This document shows positions 8,803-17,987 of a DNA stretch of 64,000 bases, one piece after another (within the stretch, counting starts at the first letter, position 1; each line of letters starts with the position of its first letter). Location of the stretch: the NCBI GenBank assembly GCA_016718875.1, contig JADKBL010000026.1:1-64000 (forward strand). Direction: 5' to 3'. The notes below the pieces were generated by a model. It saw only the letters and a program-made list of their open reading frames with translations, did no database searches and was not told where the DNA came from. A program made the position numbers and the translations under genes. The DNA is from Bacteroidota bacterium (GTDB lineage: Bacteria > Bacteroidota > Bacteroidia > Bacteroidales > VadinHA17).

Positions 8803-11295
8803 ATGAAGAAAAAAAATGTAAAAATCCTGGCTATCGATGATACAAAGGATAATCTTACTGTTTTAAAAGCACTTATAAAGGATGCTTTCCCGGATGCAAT
8901 TTATATCTCAGCAGATTCCGGAATGAGGGGTTTGGAAATTTGTTACACCGAAATGCCGGATGTAATCCTGCTCGATATTGTAATGCCCGGCCTTGACGGA
9001 TATGAGGTTTGTTCAAAAATCAAATCTGATGTCAGGTTGAAACACATACCTGTTGTGATGGTTACGGCTACCAGAGCCGACAAGAATAGCCGTGTTAAGG
9101 CCCTCGAATCAGGTGCTGATGCATTCTTACCGAAGCCTGTTGATGAATCTGAACTGAAAGCTCAGATACGGGCGATGATAAGGATAAAAGAATCAGAAGA
9201 TTTTAAAATTGAAGAGAAACAGAGTCTGGAGAATATGGTACTTGAACGTACTGAAGCACTTGAAATCGAACTTGCCGACAGAAAAAAAGCTGAAAATAAA
9301 CTCATAATCTCACTGGATAAGATTACCCGTAACAGGCAGGCTATTTTAAATCTTATGGAAGATTTAAAAGCAGAGATAAATGAACGGAAACTTGCTGAAG
9401 AAAAGTTAAATTATGAGAGGAATCTTCTCAGGACTCTTATTGACAATATTCCGGACACAATTTTTGTTATGGATGAGAAAGGCAGGAAAATCATTGCCAA
9501 CAAAGCTGATGTTGATATAATCGGGTACAATTCTGAATCAGAAATATTAGGAAAGACCGATGAAGAACTATTCCCCGGCGAAATTGGTAAACGGTTTCAC
9601 AAAATGAATCTCTCGGTTATCCATTCGGGCAAACCTACTATTGATGTTGAGGAAGAATTCATTGATAGAAGCGGTAAAAATCATTGGTTTCAGTCATCAT
9701 ATTATCCCCTTGCAGAACAAAATGGCCTGGTTTCAGGGCTTGTTGGAATCGGATATGATATTACCGAACGGAAAAAAACTGCTGAAGACCTGACCCGGAA
9801 GAATAATGAACTGAATTTCTTGAACACTCTGGCTACCGATCTCAACAGTATGGATCCTGAAGGAAACCTCATCAGTTTTCTATTGGCCAGGCTAAAGGAA
9901 TTTACAGGATCCCAGTTTGTGGCTTTCTCAGAATATGATCCAATAAAAAACAACCTGATTACAAAGCATATTGAATCTGATCAGAAAATATTGAAGAGCT
10001 TTATTAAAATTGTCGGCAATTCTATTCTGCATAATCAATCACCTGTAAAAATAACCAGGGAGACCTTTACTGAAATAATAACTGAGATAGTAACCGAAAA
10101 AAAATCTCTTAGTGAAATATCTTTTGGTGTTGTTCCTGAAATAATTGATAAGGGAATCCGTCATTTTGCCGGATTTGACAGATATTTCGGATTATCCTTT
10201 GTTGTCTCAGGCCAGCTCTTTGGAACTACAATGATGGCTTTCAGAAAAGATCAGCCATCCCCGTCAAAAGAACTGCTAAAATCTTTTTCTCATATTGCTG
10301 CAGTTTCTCTTCAGAGAAGGAAGGCTGAAGAAATGCTGAAACAAAGCGAGGAAAAATACCGATTATTGATTGAAAACCAGGGAGAAGGCGTTTCTATTAT
10401 TGATCTGAATGGTACAATTACTTTTGCTAATCCGGCGGCGGAAGAAATGTTTGGTGTGAGTCACAATGATCTTGTAAACCGTAACCTGAACGATTTTATT
10501 TCCCATGATCTATTGAATATTACAATTACACTAAATGAGATAAGGCAGAAATCAGGGAAATCAACATTTGAAATAGAAATAACCAGGCCTAACGGTGAAA
10601 TCCGTACAATATTGGTAACAGCTACATCGCAGTTCAATAATGAGGGAATGCTTACAGGCACTTTTGGAGTATTCAGGGACATAACTGACCGTAAGGAGCT
10701 GGAATTAAAGATAATGGAATCTGAAGCATATTACCGGACACTCATTGACATTTCGCCTGACGGAATTTTTACAATAAATCTGGAGGGAAATATTACTTAC
10801 GGATCAATTAAAGCTTTTGATATATTTGGGATACCTCCTGATGTAAACGTAATAGGTTCATCTGTATTCAATTGGATAAGTCCAGAATATAAAAAAAATG
10901 TTCTGGAACGTATTTCTAATATCGTCGATGGACTCGACGGCCCATTTATAAGAGAATATAAACTATTTAAATACGATAATACTGTTTTCTGGGGAGAATT
11001 ATCCTCTTCTCCTCTTAAAGATAAAAATGGTAATCCAACCGGATTATTAGTTGTATGCCGTGATATTACAAATCGTAAAAAAGCAGAACAGGATCTTATA
11101 ATGGCAAGAGATAAAGCTGAAGAAAGTGACCGGCTAAAAACAGCTTTTCTGCATAATATTTCACACGAAATCCGGACACCTATGAACGCTATAGTCGGAT
11201 TCTCATCTATGCTTGGTGATCCGGATCTTGATCAGGAAGCACGAAAATCATATACTGAGGTTATTACCAGAGTAGTGATCATCTTTTATCAATAA
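8803..11295 (+). CDS. Hybrid histidine kinase REC-PAS-GAF-PAS-PAS-HisKA (frameshifted at the 3' end)
   Basis: 830 residues starting 3 bp after the previous stop. Order: receiver (1-125; D58 in VILLDIVMPG, Lys in LPKPVDE), a long coiled coil (about 130-205), PAS (about 210-325), GAF-like (about 330-505), PAS (about 515-635), PAS (about 640-765), then HisKA with the acceptor His near residue 787 in FLHNISHEIRTPMNAIVG. The last few residues (after EVITR) are out of frame. The true continuation is QSSDHLLSIITDIVDISNIE in frame 0 from about 11268. An N-terminal receiver on a kinase suggests that it is controlled by an upstream kinase of the same array. Confidence 0.78.
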   Translation: MKKKNVKILAIDDTKDNLTVLKALIKDAFPDAIYISADSGMRGLEICYTEMPDVILLDIVMPGLDGYEVCSKIKSDVRLKHIPVVMVTATRADKNSRVKALESGADAFLPKPVDESELKAQIRAMIRIKESEDFKIEEKQSLENMVLERTEALEIELADRKKAENKLIISLDKITRNRQAILNLMEDLKAEINERKLAEEKLNYERNLLRTLIDNIPDTIFVMDEKGRKIIANKADVDIIGYNSESEILGKTDEELFPGEIGKRFHKMNLSVIHSGKPTIDVEEEFIDRSGKNHWFQSSYYPLAEQNGLVSGLVGIGYDITERKKTAEDLTRKNNELNFLNTLATDLNSMDPEGNLISFLLARLKEFTGSQFVAFSEYDPIKNNLITKHIESDQKILKSFIKIVGNSILHNQSPVKITRETFTEIITEIVTEKKSLSEISFGVVPEIIDKGIRHFAGFDRYFGLSFVVSGQLFGTTMMAFRKDQPSPSKELLKSFSHIAAVSLQRRKAEEMLKQSEEKYRLLIENQGEGVSIIDLNGTITFANPAAEEMFGVSHNDLVNRNLNDFISHDLLNITITLNEIRQKSGKSTFEIEITRPNGEIRTILVTATSQFNNEGMLTGTFGVFRDITDRKELELKIMESEAYYRTLIDISPDGIFTINLEGNITYGSIKAFDIFGIPPDVNVIGSSVFNWISPEYKKNVLERISNIVDGLDGPFIREYKLFKYDNTVFWGELSSSPLKDKNGNPTGLLVVCRDITNRKKAEQDLIMARDKAEESDRLKTAFLHNISHEIRTPMNAIVGFSSMLGDPDLDQEARKSYTEVITRVVIIFYQ

Positions 11296-12224
11296 TTACA
11301 GATATTGTAGATATTTCAAATATTGAAGCAAATCTTGTAAAAACATCAAAAAATGAAATATGTATCAATACAACACTGAAATCTTTGTATGATCAGTTCA
11401 GCCCAAAAGCTGAAGGGAAGAAAATTAAGATTTCACTCGAAACCGGTTTAGAAGATGCTGATGCTTTGATTCTGACTGACAGTACAAAACTAATACAGAT
11501 TATTTCAAACCTGATTAGCAATGCTATCAAGTTCACAGAAAATGGGGAAATCCGTATTAAATATTATCTGAAAGACAATTTTCTGGAATTCAATGTTTCT
11601 GATACAGGTATAGGAATTCCAAAGGAGTATCATGCAAGAATCTTTGATAGATTTTACCAGGTACATAGCAACGACACCAGATTATATGAGGGAACAGGCC
11701 TTGGACTGGCAATTTCAAGAGCTTATGTAGATCTTTTAGGCGGTATGATGTGGCTTTCGTCTGAACCAGGCAAGGGGTCATCATTCTTTTTTACAATTCC
11801 ATATGAAACCAGTAAAGTAGATAATAAGGAAGAGGTTGAAATTAATTCGACATCAACCTTTGCCTTTTCTTCGAAAAAGACAATTCTTATTGCTGAAGAT
11901 GTTGATAGTAACTTTAAACTAATCAGTTTCTTCCTTTCAAAGGCAAATACAAGGATTATCAGGGCGGTAAATGGCAGAGAAGCTGTGGAAAAGGCTTTAT
12001 CCGGGGAAAAGATTGATCTGATTCTTATGGACATCAAAATGCCTGTAATGGATGGTTATACTGCAACCAAAATTATTCGTGAAAGTGATCCATTCATCCC
12101 CATTATAGCACAGACGGCATATTCCGAAGACCGGAATAAGTCAATTGATTATGGATGTTCAGGCTTTATTTCCAAACCATTTGATAAAAAGAGTCTGTTC
12201 AGGATACTAAAGGAGTATATCTGA
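11268..12224 (+). CDS. HATPase-receiver C-terminal part of the same hybrid kinase
   Basis: Frame 0 from about 11268 restores the DHLLSIITDIVDISNI helix lost by the preceding frame, so the ATG-like start at 11385 is internal. The HATPase domain has NLISNAIKFTENG, DTGIGIP, IFDRFYQ and GTGLGLAISRAYV. The terminal receiver has IAEDVDSN, the acceptor Asp in LILMDIKMPVMDGY and Lys in ISKPFDK. With 8803-11295 it makes a kinase of about 1,140 residues with receivers at both ends. The break needs a one-base change near 11268 in a context without a long homopolymer. Confidence 0.7.
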   Translation, partial: QSSDHLLSIITDIVDISNIEANLVKTSKNEICINTTLKSLYDQFSPKAEGKKIKISLETGLEDADALILTDSTKLIQIISNLISNAIKFTENGEIRIKYYLKDNFLEFNVSDTGIGIPKEYHARIFDRFYQVHSNDTRLYEGTGLGLAISRAYVDLLGGMMWLSSEPGKGSSFFFTIPYETSKVDNKEEVEINSTSTFAFSSKKTILIAEDVDSNFKLISFFLSKANTRIIRAVNGREAVEKALSGEKIDLILMDIKMPVMDGYTATKIIRESDPFIPIIAQTAYSEDRNKSIDYGCSGFISKPFDKKSLFRILKEYI

Positions 12225-12311
12225 ATATTTTCATTTATCTGATCCTCTTATTATTGATCATTAATGTAAATTATTTCTTTTCCCGTATCCATAAAAGACC
12301 TTACTGTTTCC

Positions 12312-14063
12312 TTAGAAACCTTCCAAAGCTGCCTTTGCATTATTAACCATAACAGCTGCAGGAGTTTTCTCAAGGCTTGTGGTTGTAAATGCTGATAAAA
12401 CTTTTTCAATTTCTTTCAGCTTAACAATATTCTTCTCTTTTTTAAACTGCTCTTTCAAAATCCTTACCTTCTCATAATCCTGTATCCCTTCAATAAGTTT
12501 CTCAAACCGGATGGAAGAACGAGGCCCCGGATAAATCTGGTAACAATCACCTGCGGGCCAGGTTTTATAACGTGTATCATGCAAGACATCTGAAGTCCAG
12601 TTGTTATAAGCCCAGAAGAGGTAACCAGATAAACCATTTGCTGCGGAGTACCAGCTTAGCCAGGTAGCTTCCGCAGGGGGAGAGAATGAATGAATGTTGG
12701 GAAGCCTTTCTCCGCAGGCTGTATAAAATGTTGTCGGAAGACCCAATGCTCTCCTGGCATCAAGAATATCCTGATCAAACTTTTTACCCCATATAATACA
12801 GTAATCGAAGATATCCATCGCAATCTCACGGTGGTAATTTCCTGCAAGAGCTGTTTTCCATTGCGGGTCAACAGATTTCATTAGTTTCATTACCTCAAGC
12901 ATTCCCTGCATATCCCTCTCATCCATGGCAATTGAGGTTTTGTCAAACCATCCTTTGGCCTTAAGATGTGAAGTGAAATCACTTATCATAGGCAACCATA
13001 AATCGAGATATTCCTGTGTCCCGGGTTTAGCATATACTGATACTGTATCATCTTTGGCTTCATCAAAATATATGAAACGAAGGTCCCATGTTATCATTGA
13101 ATAGCAGTTTATTCTCTTGTTGATGCCGCAGCTCATGACAAATTCAATGTATTTGTCAAATTGACTATAGTCATACGACCAGCTGCCATCCTTTTTCCTG
13201 GTCCAGTCAATAAGGGAGGGATCTCTGTAATAAACATGATCAGGACCCCAGGGCTGGTCTATGATAAAGGCTGTTATACTTTTTTGTCCTGCCCCGGCAA
13301 GCATTTCATAATAAGGTCTCATCAGTCTGTAATGTTCATCGCTCCATAATTTAACACCATGTACCTTTGCAATGGGATCGGGATTCTGCCAGAGATCGAG
13401 ATCAAACTTCCAATCCGAAGAAGGAGGCAATGTGTGTCCTGAAACATTAATTGAAATGCCCAGCTTAAATTCTTTGCCGGCTTTTACAATAACTGATCCC
13501 CTGTAAGTACCTGCCGGTATATCCTGCGGAACTTTTACAGTTAACCATACAGGCTGAACCGTATTGGATCTTACATCAATTCGGTCAACAATATCAATCG
13601 GATCGGGCACCAGCGAAGAATCATACTTTTCCGGTGTACGTTTATCGCAACCTTCCCCAAACTCATCAGTCATAACATATCTTACAAATCCTGCTTTCAG
13701 GTTTGAACTGCTTATACTGTTGCCATTTTCATCAGTCAGATCACCCGCAGTTACTCTGAGACCTGTGATTTTTGTTTTAGTCCAGACCAGTATCTGTGTG
13801 TGAACCCTCTCCCCTCTCCAGGCAGATACTTCCCAATCGGATGATGATACCTGCGGGACATGCTGCTTTGGATATCTGATATTATCATCACCAAAGCTTA
13901 CATTAATCTCCCCCGGCATATTTGCCCATTCAGCAACCGGCGACCTGTCGGGGTTTTTCAATTCTTCGTAAGAGTTTTTTCCGGGTTTGCTGTAACTCAT
14001 ATCCCTGTTGGGTGACATACAGCCAGCCAGAAATAGTGTAAAAACCAATACTGAATATTTCAT
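12312..14063 (-). CDS. Secreted lipoprotein glycoside hydrolase, GH123/DUF4091 type
   Basis: The start at 14063 gives MKYSVLVFTLFLAGC, a lipoprotein signal peptide with Cys15. An upstream in-frame Met at 14126 would bury it and overlap the previous gene. The 583-residue protein has an N-terminal beta-sandwich (about 60-240) and a TIM-barrel-like domain ending in the DUF4091 signature KTWPAGDCYQIYPGP...RFEKLIEGIQDYE. The adjacent acidic pair D381-E382 in AMDERD matches the Asp-Glu pair used in GH123 beta-N-acetylgalactosaminidases, which use substrate-assisted catalysis. The exact substrate is not shown. It is the last gene of a three-gene minus-strand operon, 16 bp after the aminotransferase. 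Confidence 0.82.
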   Translation of the reverse strand: MKYSVLVFTLFLAGCMSPNRDMSYSKPGKNSYEELKNPDRSPVAEWANMPGEINVSFGDDNIRYPKQHVPQVSSSDWEVSAWRGERVHTQILVWTKTKITGLRVTAGDLTDENGNSISSSNLKAGFVRYVMTDEFGEGCDKRTPEKYDSSLVPDPIDIVDRIDVRSNTVQPVWLTVKVPQDIPAGTYRGSVIVKAGKEFKLGISINVSGHTLPPSSDWKFDLDLWQNPDPIAKVHGVKLWSDEHYRLMRPYYEMLAGAGQKSITAFIIDQPWGPDHVYYRDPSLIDWTRKKDGSWSYDYSQFDKYIEFVMSCGINKRINCYSMITWDLRFIYFDEAKDDTVSVYAKPGTQEYLDLWLPMISDFTSHLKAKGWFDKTSIAMDERDMQGMLEVMKLMKSVDPQWKTALAGNYHREIAMDIFDYCIIWGKKFDQDILDARRALGLPTTFYTACGERLPNIHSFSPPAEATWLSWYSAANGLSGYLFWAYNNWTSDVLHDTRYKTWPAGDCYQIYPGPRSSIRFEKLIEGIQDYEKVRILKEQFKKEKNIVKLKEIEKVLSAFTTTSLEKTPAAVMVNNAKAALEGF

Positions 14064-14079
14064 TGGATTATTCTGTTTA

Positions 14080-15360
14080 TTACTTTTTCTTAAGATGCCT
14101 TTTACATGTGTCAGCAAAAACATCAATACATCTTCTGATATGTTTTTCCTCCCATGAAGGGTGAAGGAAGAGCGAAATTGTGCTCTTTCTCAGTGCATTT
14201 GCTGTCTTGCAAAAGACCTTGCCGTAGTTCACACTCTTCTTATCTGTGTATTCCGTTGACCTGAAGGGAAATTTATGTGAACCGAAACCATTCAATTCCC
14301 TGTAGGCCTTTTCGAGATAAGCTTCAGGCCACTGTATCCCGTAGCATGGGATATTCTGATCATGAAGCTCCTTTATCATACCGGCGGCATCTGTGTCAAG
14401 AATATCTGTATCGAGTACAATTGGATACCACCAGTAAGCATTTTTCCGTTCAGCTGTGTTAACAGGAAGCTTTTTGATCCCCTTCAGATTTTTAAATGCC
14501 TTATCGTACATGGCAGCATACTTATAACGTCTTTTAAGATTCCATGAATCAAGGCGTTTCAGCTCATTAAGACCAATAACCGATTGTATTTCAGTCATCC
14601 TGAAATTAAATCCTACCCTGTTATGGATATAAGGCAGCTTCTCTTCAAGAGCAAGCATATTGAGCCTCTCCTTTACATCATATCCGTGATCGCGGAATGA
14701 GCGGCATTCCCATGCCACATCTTCATCATTTGTAACAACCATCCCCCCTTCGCCACCAGTTGTAAAATGTTTGCTCTGGCAGAAACTGAAACATCCAATA
14801 TCTCCAATAACACCAGCCTTAATACCCTTGTACTCTCCTCCGAAACACTGTGCACAATCCTCAATAACTTTGAGCTTATGTTTTTTGGCTATCTTCAGGA
14901 TCGGGCCCATATCACCCACTACTCCATAAAGATGCACCACAATTATGGCTTTGGTCCGCTTTGTTATCAGGGCTTCAATCTGTGCGGGATCAATAGTATG
15001 ATCCTCGGTGGTATCACAGAAAACAGGAATTGCGCCTGCCTGAACAGCTGCAAAGGAGGAGGCAATAAAGGAATATGAAGGAACGATCACCTCATCCCCC
15101 GGACCGATACCAAGACTTGCAATTGCTATATGGAGGGCGGCTGTTCCGTTGGTGCAGGAGATGGCATATTTTGCACCGTTCCATTTTGCCCATTTCTCCT
15201 CGAATTCCATACCCTTTTTACCTGTCCAGTAGTTGACCTTTCCGGTTCGCAGAGGCTCCAGAACATCCTTAAAAGTTTCTTCTGCAAAAACAGGCCACAT
15301 CGGGAAACCGAGATCAACTATCCCGGCGGCATTCATTACAATGTCTTCCTTCTTCTTCAT
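14080..15360 (-). CDS. DegT/DnrJ/EryC1/StrS-family PLP aminotransferase
   Basis: 426 residues of the sugar aminotransferase family (fold type I). Visible are GTAALHIAIASLGIGPGDEVIVPSYSF, the PLP-contacting Asp in VIEDCAQCFGG and the Schiff-base Lys (about residue 196) in FSFCQSKHFTTGGEGG. Family members transfer an amino group from Glu or Gln to a keto-sugar, usually as a nucleotide sugar; some act as dehydratases. No signal peptide, so cytoplasmic. Its start lies 1 bp from the stop of the GH31 gene, so co-translation with two exported hydrolases is likely. That is unusual for a family mostly used in biosynthesis. Confidence 0.87.
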   Translation of the reverse strand: MKKKEDIVMNAAGIVDLGFPMWPVFAEETFKDVLEPLRTGKVNYWTGKKGMEFEEKWAKWNGAKYAISCTNGTAALHIAIASLGIGPGDEVIVPSYSFIASSFAAVQAGAIPVFCDTTEDHTIDPAQIEALITKRTKAIIVVHLYGVVGDMGPILKIAKKHKLKVIEDCAQCFGGEYKGIKAGVIGDIGCFSFCQSKHFTTGGEGGMVVTNDEDVAWECRSFRDHGYDVKERLNMLALEEKLPYIHNRVGFNFRMTEIQSVIGLNELKRLDSWNLKRRYKYAAMYDKAFKNLKGIKKLPVNTAERKNAYWWYPIVLDTDILDTDAAGMIKELHDQNIPCYGIQWPEAYLEKAYRELNGFGSHKFPFRSTEYTDKKSVNYGKVFCKTANALRKSTISLFLHPSWEEKHIRRCIDVFADTCKRHLKKK

Positions 15361-15361
15361 T

Positions 15362-17827
15362 TTATCTGTTTTTTTTGTGTTTATCGGTATTTAATGAAAT
15401 TGCTTCCCCATAATAAATAAGAGTATAATCAGGTTCGGCAACAGGCTGCTCACTTAAAGACTGATTCTCTTTAACCATAACTATATTAATCTTCTTCCCG
15501 GGCTGAGAACCAGTGTAATTACCCTTTTGCTGACTGAGTGACAAAATATTTGATTCACTTTCCCAATTTACCGTGAATGTACTAAAAAACCCTTTTTCAT
15601 AATTATAATTATCATTTTCATCCTGATAAACCTCAAAACATCCCGATCCACCGCTATAGACACGTACTTCAAGGTCTTCTGGTTTTTCTCCTGTAAAATT
15701 AACAACAGGGCCCATCGGTATTACAGAACCGGATTTAACAAATATCGGAATTCTGTCGATAGGCGCATCTGCTTTTATTATTTGTCCTCCTTTATATTTT
15801 TTGTTTGTCCAGAAATCAAACCAATCATCCCCGGCGGGCAAATAAACATTCCTGTAAACCATACCCTGTTCAACAACTGGTGCAATCAGCAATGAAGGTC
15901 CAAACATATATTCATCGGCAATATCAGCAACATTTTTATCATCCGGATAATCTAAAAATAAAGCTCTCATAAAAGGAGTGCCTGTCTGATATGTATTGAA
16001 TGCCTGTGCATATATATAAGGTAAGAGACGATATCGCAGATGCAGATATTTCACAAGGTATTTTTCAGCCTCAGGTCCGTATGACCATACCTCATTCTCT
16101 TCACGTGAGCCATGTGCCCGGAAAACAGGACAGAATGCTCCAAACTGGAACCAGCGTACATAGAGTTCAGGATAATCAGGGGCACTTTTTGTATTTAGTG
16201 GTACGATATCTGATTTAATCAGTAACGGCCTTTCAGCCTTAGGTCTGTCCTTAAGCCATTCAATTTTGCCCCAGCCTCCGATATCCGAACACCAATAAGC
16301 CATACCTGATGCACAGAAATTCAAACCTGTCGGAATCTGGCGTTTCAGATAATCCCATGTTGGCTCCACATCTGACGACCACGTAGTTGTACCCCATTGC
16401 TGGGATCCGGGATAGGAGCTACGGATTAAAATGAAGCAACGGTTACTAATAGTTGATCTGTGACCTTCATAAACATTCTTTGCATGCAGATATGGATAAA
16501 GATTATGAATTCTGGCACCTGTACCGGCATACAGGTAATATGGATGAGGACAAATATCAGGTTCACTTTCATCCAGCCAGTAGCTCGTGAATCCGTTTTT
16601 CACATAGTTGGTTTTGATTAAATCCCAGAACCAGGCGGCAGCATCGGGATTGGTAATATCCAGAACAGCCCCCCTCTTATCCTCAGGCGTACCATATAAA
16701 GTTGTACCATCTGATTTTTTCATGTACCAGCCATTTTTCTCCCCAATATCATAATTCCTAGATTCCTTCATGAATCTGGGCCAGCAGGAAATCATTACAT
16801 TGTAATTCATTGCCGACAATTCCTTATTCATTTCTCTGGTATCAGGCCAGTATTTCCTGTCAAAATCCATGTCCCCAAGTGCAACCCAGTGCTTCCAGTC
16901 AACAACAAGGTTGTAGCACGGGTAACCCTTTTCTCTGTATTTACGGGCAATACCAAGCAACTCATCCTGATTCGTAAAATTTACCACCCCAGTTTTGCAC
17001 TGCATATACCCCAGCTTAGATTTGGGAGGCAATGGTGTTATACCGGTGAGTGTACGGTATCCTTTATATATATCAGTAAACGAAGACCCTGATATCACAA
17101 AATAGGAAATTGCATCAGCAACTTCAGCTGTCCATAAAGTTTTACCTTCATTTCCGGGATATGTCATCACACGTGAAGTATTATCAAGCAGGAAAGCATA
17201 CTTTTTATTTGTAACCATGAAAGGAAATCCGATTATTTCACCCTTGTCGCCTTCGTAATCATGCCATCCCTGGACCTTTTTTCCTCTCAGGTTCATTCCT
17301 AAATTCTGGTGCTGACCCAATCCGTAATAATTTTCATCTGCAGGAGAAAGAAATGACAAATTCAGTTTATAGGTATTCTCACCTGATATAAAAGTCGGCT
17401 CAAGTGAGTAACTATCAGATTTAAGCAGAAGATTGGGACTGTTGTCGAAAAACGCGACAGAACAGTCTTTTTTATTAATATGTACCGCCATACTGGGTGA
17501 TCTGATAATAATAAGATCTCCTTCTTCAGTTATTTCAGGCTTCACAACTGTTGAAGAAGGCAGAATTCCCCATGAAGGCAGTGTTGTCTGTACTTTTGAA
17601 GGATAATAAATAAAATGTACAATATTGTTATCATAAAAAATGATTTGGATCAACCCTTTATCGCACCAGATCAGTGCCTTATCTGATTTTGACGAGTATC
17701 CTTTTACAGTAGCAGGATAAATTATTTCAGCTGAAGATCCAAATGTGTAATTCATTAACAGATTAATTAATAACAAGAACAGGAAAATCTTTACCACGGG
17801 CGATATTCTGATTATCATATTCTGCAT
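15362..17827 (-). CDS. Secreted GH31 alpha-glycosidase (alpha-xylosidase/alpha-glucosidase family)
   Basis: 821 residues with an N-terminal signal peptide or anchor (KIFLFLLLINLLMNYTFG). It has the GH31 layout: an N-terminal beta-sandwich with YYGLGQHQN (about 165-175), a (beta/alpha)8 barrel with VDWKHW, the catalytic nucleophile Asp in SYWLDESEPD (about 415) and the general acid Asp in TWSSDVEPTWD (about 485). C-terminal beta domains follow (FGPSLLIAPV, then YLPAGDDWFDFWTNKKY). It hydrolyses terminal alpha-linked xylose, glucose or galactose, and the sequence alone does not settle which. It is the first gene of the minus-strand operon and diverges from the AraC regulator. Confidence 0.9.
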   Translation of the reverse strand: MQNMIIRISPVVKIFLFLLLINLLMNYTFGSSAEIIYPATVKGYSSKSDKALIWCDKGLIQIIFYDNNIVHFIYYPSKVQTTLPSWGILPSSTVVKPEITEEGDLIIIRSPSMAVHINKKDCSVAFFDNSPNLLLKSDSYSLEPTFISGENTYKLNLSFLSPADENYYGLGQHQNLGMNLRGKKVQGWHDYEGDKGEIIGFPFMVTNKKYAFLLDNTSRVMTYPGNEGKTLWTAEVADAISYFVISGSSFTDIYKGYRTLTGITPLPPKSKLGYMQCKTGVVNFTNQDELLGIARKYREKGYPCYNLVVDWKHWVALGDMDFDRKYWPDTREMNKELSAMNYNVMISCWPRFMKESRNYDIGEKNGWYMKKSDGTTLYGTPEDKRGAVLDITNPDAAAWFWDLIKTNYVKNGFTSYWLDESEPDICPHPYYLYAGTGARIHNLYPYLHAKNVYEGHRSTISNRCFILIRSSYPGSQQWGTTTWSSDVEPTWDYLKRQIPTGLNFCASGMAYWCSDIGGWGKIEWLKDRPKAERPLLIKSDIVPLNTKSAPDYPELYVRWFQFGAFCPVFRAHGSREENEVWSYGPEAEKYLVKYLHLRYRLLPYIYAQAFNTYQTGTPFMRALFLDYPDDKNVADIADEYMFGPSLLIAPVVEQGMVYRNVYLPAGDDWFDFWTNKKYKGGQIIKADAPIDRIPIFVKSGSVIPMGPVVNFTGEKPEDLEVRVYSGGSGCFEVYQDENDNYNYEKGFFSTFTVNWESESNILSLSQQKGNYTGSQPGKKINIVMVKENQSLSEQPVAEPDYTLIYYGEAISLNTDKHKKNR

Positions 17828-17885
17828 TTTAAAAAAGTTGAATTATTATTTGTCTTTTTCAAAATTATCTCAATCCATAATCTGG

Positions 17886-17928
17886 AATCGGTGAATTTCA
17901 TCGCATTTGTAATGAAATTATACCGATT
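17886..17928. promoter_or_regulatory. Candidate operator: imperfect inverted repeat
   Basis: The arms AATCGGTGAATTTCAT (17886-17901) and ATGAAATTATACCGATT (17912-17928) are near-perfect reverse complements: AATCGGT and ATTTCAT are conserved and one base differs in arm length. The loop is 10 bp. It ends just upstream of the expected -33 position of the araC-type promoter. A related half-site, AATCGGTGAAATTAT, recurs at 33778-33792 upstream of a DUF5107 gene. It is the likely binding site of the adjacent AraC regulator, or alternatively a structured leader. Confidence 0.5.
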
Positions 17929-17956
17929 TATTTAATTTTAGACCATTAATTAAAGG

Positions 17957-17964
17957 TATTTTTG
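17957..17964 (+). promoter_or_regulatory. Candidate -7 element (TAnnTTTG) for the araC-type gene
   Basis: TATTTTTG matches the Bacteroidota primary sigma -7 consensus TAnnTTTG, 23 bp before the ATG at 17988. No good TTG -33 box is present at the right spacing. That would fit a promoter needing an activator bound at the inverted repeat just upstream. Confidence 0.4.
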
Positions 17965-17987
17965 AATAATTGCATCAATTTCTTTAA

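Larger units (their letters stand above)
17828..17987. promoter_or_regulatory. Divergent regulatory region between the GH31 operon and the araC-type gene
   Basis: This 160-bp spacer separates the start codons of the GH31 operon (minus) and the AraC regulator (plus), so it should carry both promoters. It contains an imperfect inverted repeat (17886-17928) and a plausible Bacteroidota -7 element TATTTTTG (17957-17964). The composition is AT-rich with no coding signal. Control of the operon by the adjacent regulator is inferred from the layout. Confidence 0.6.
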
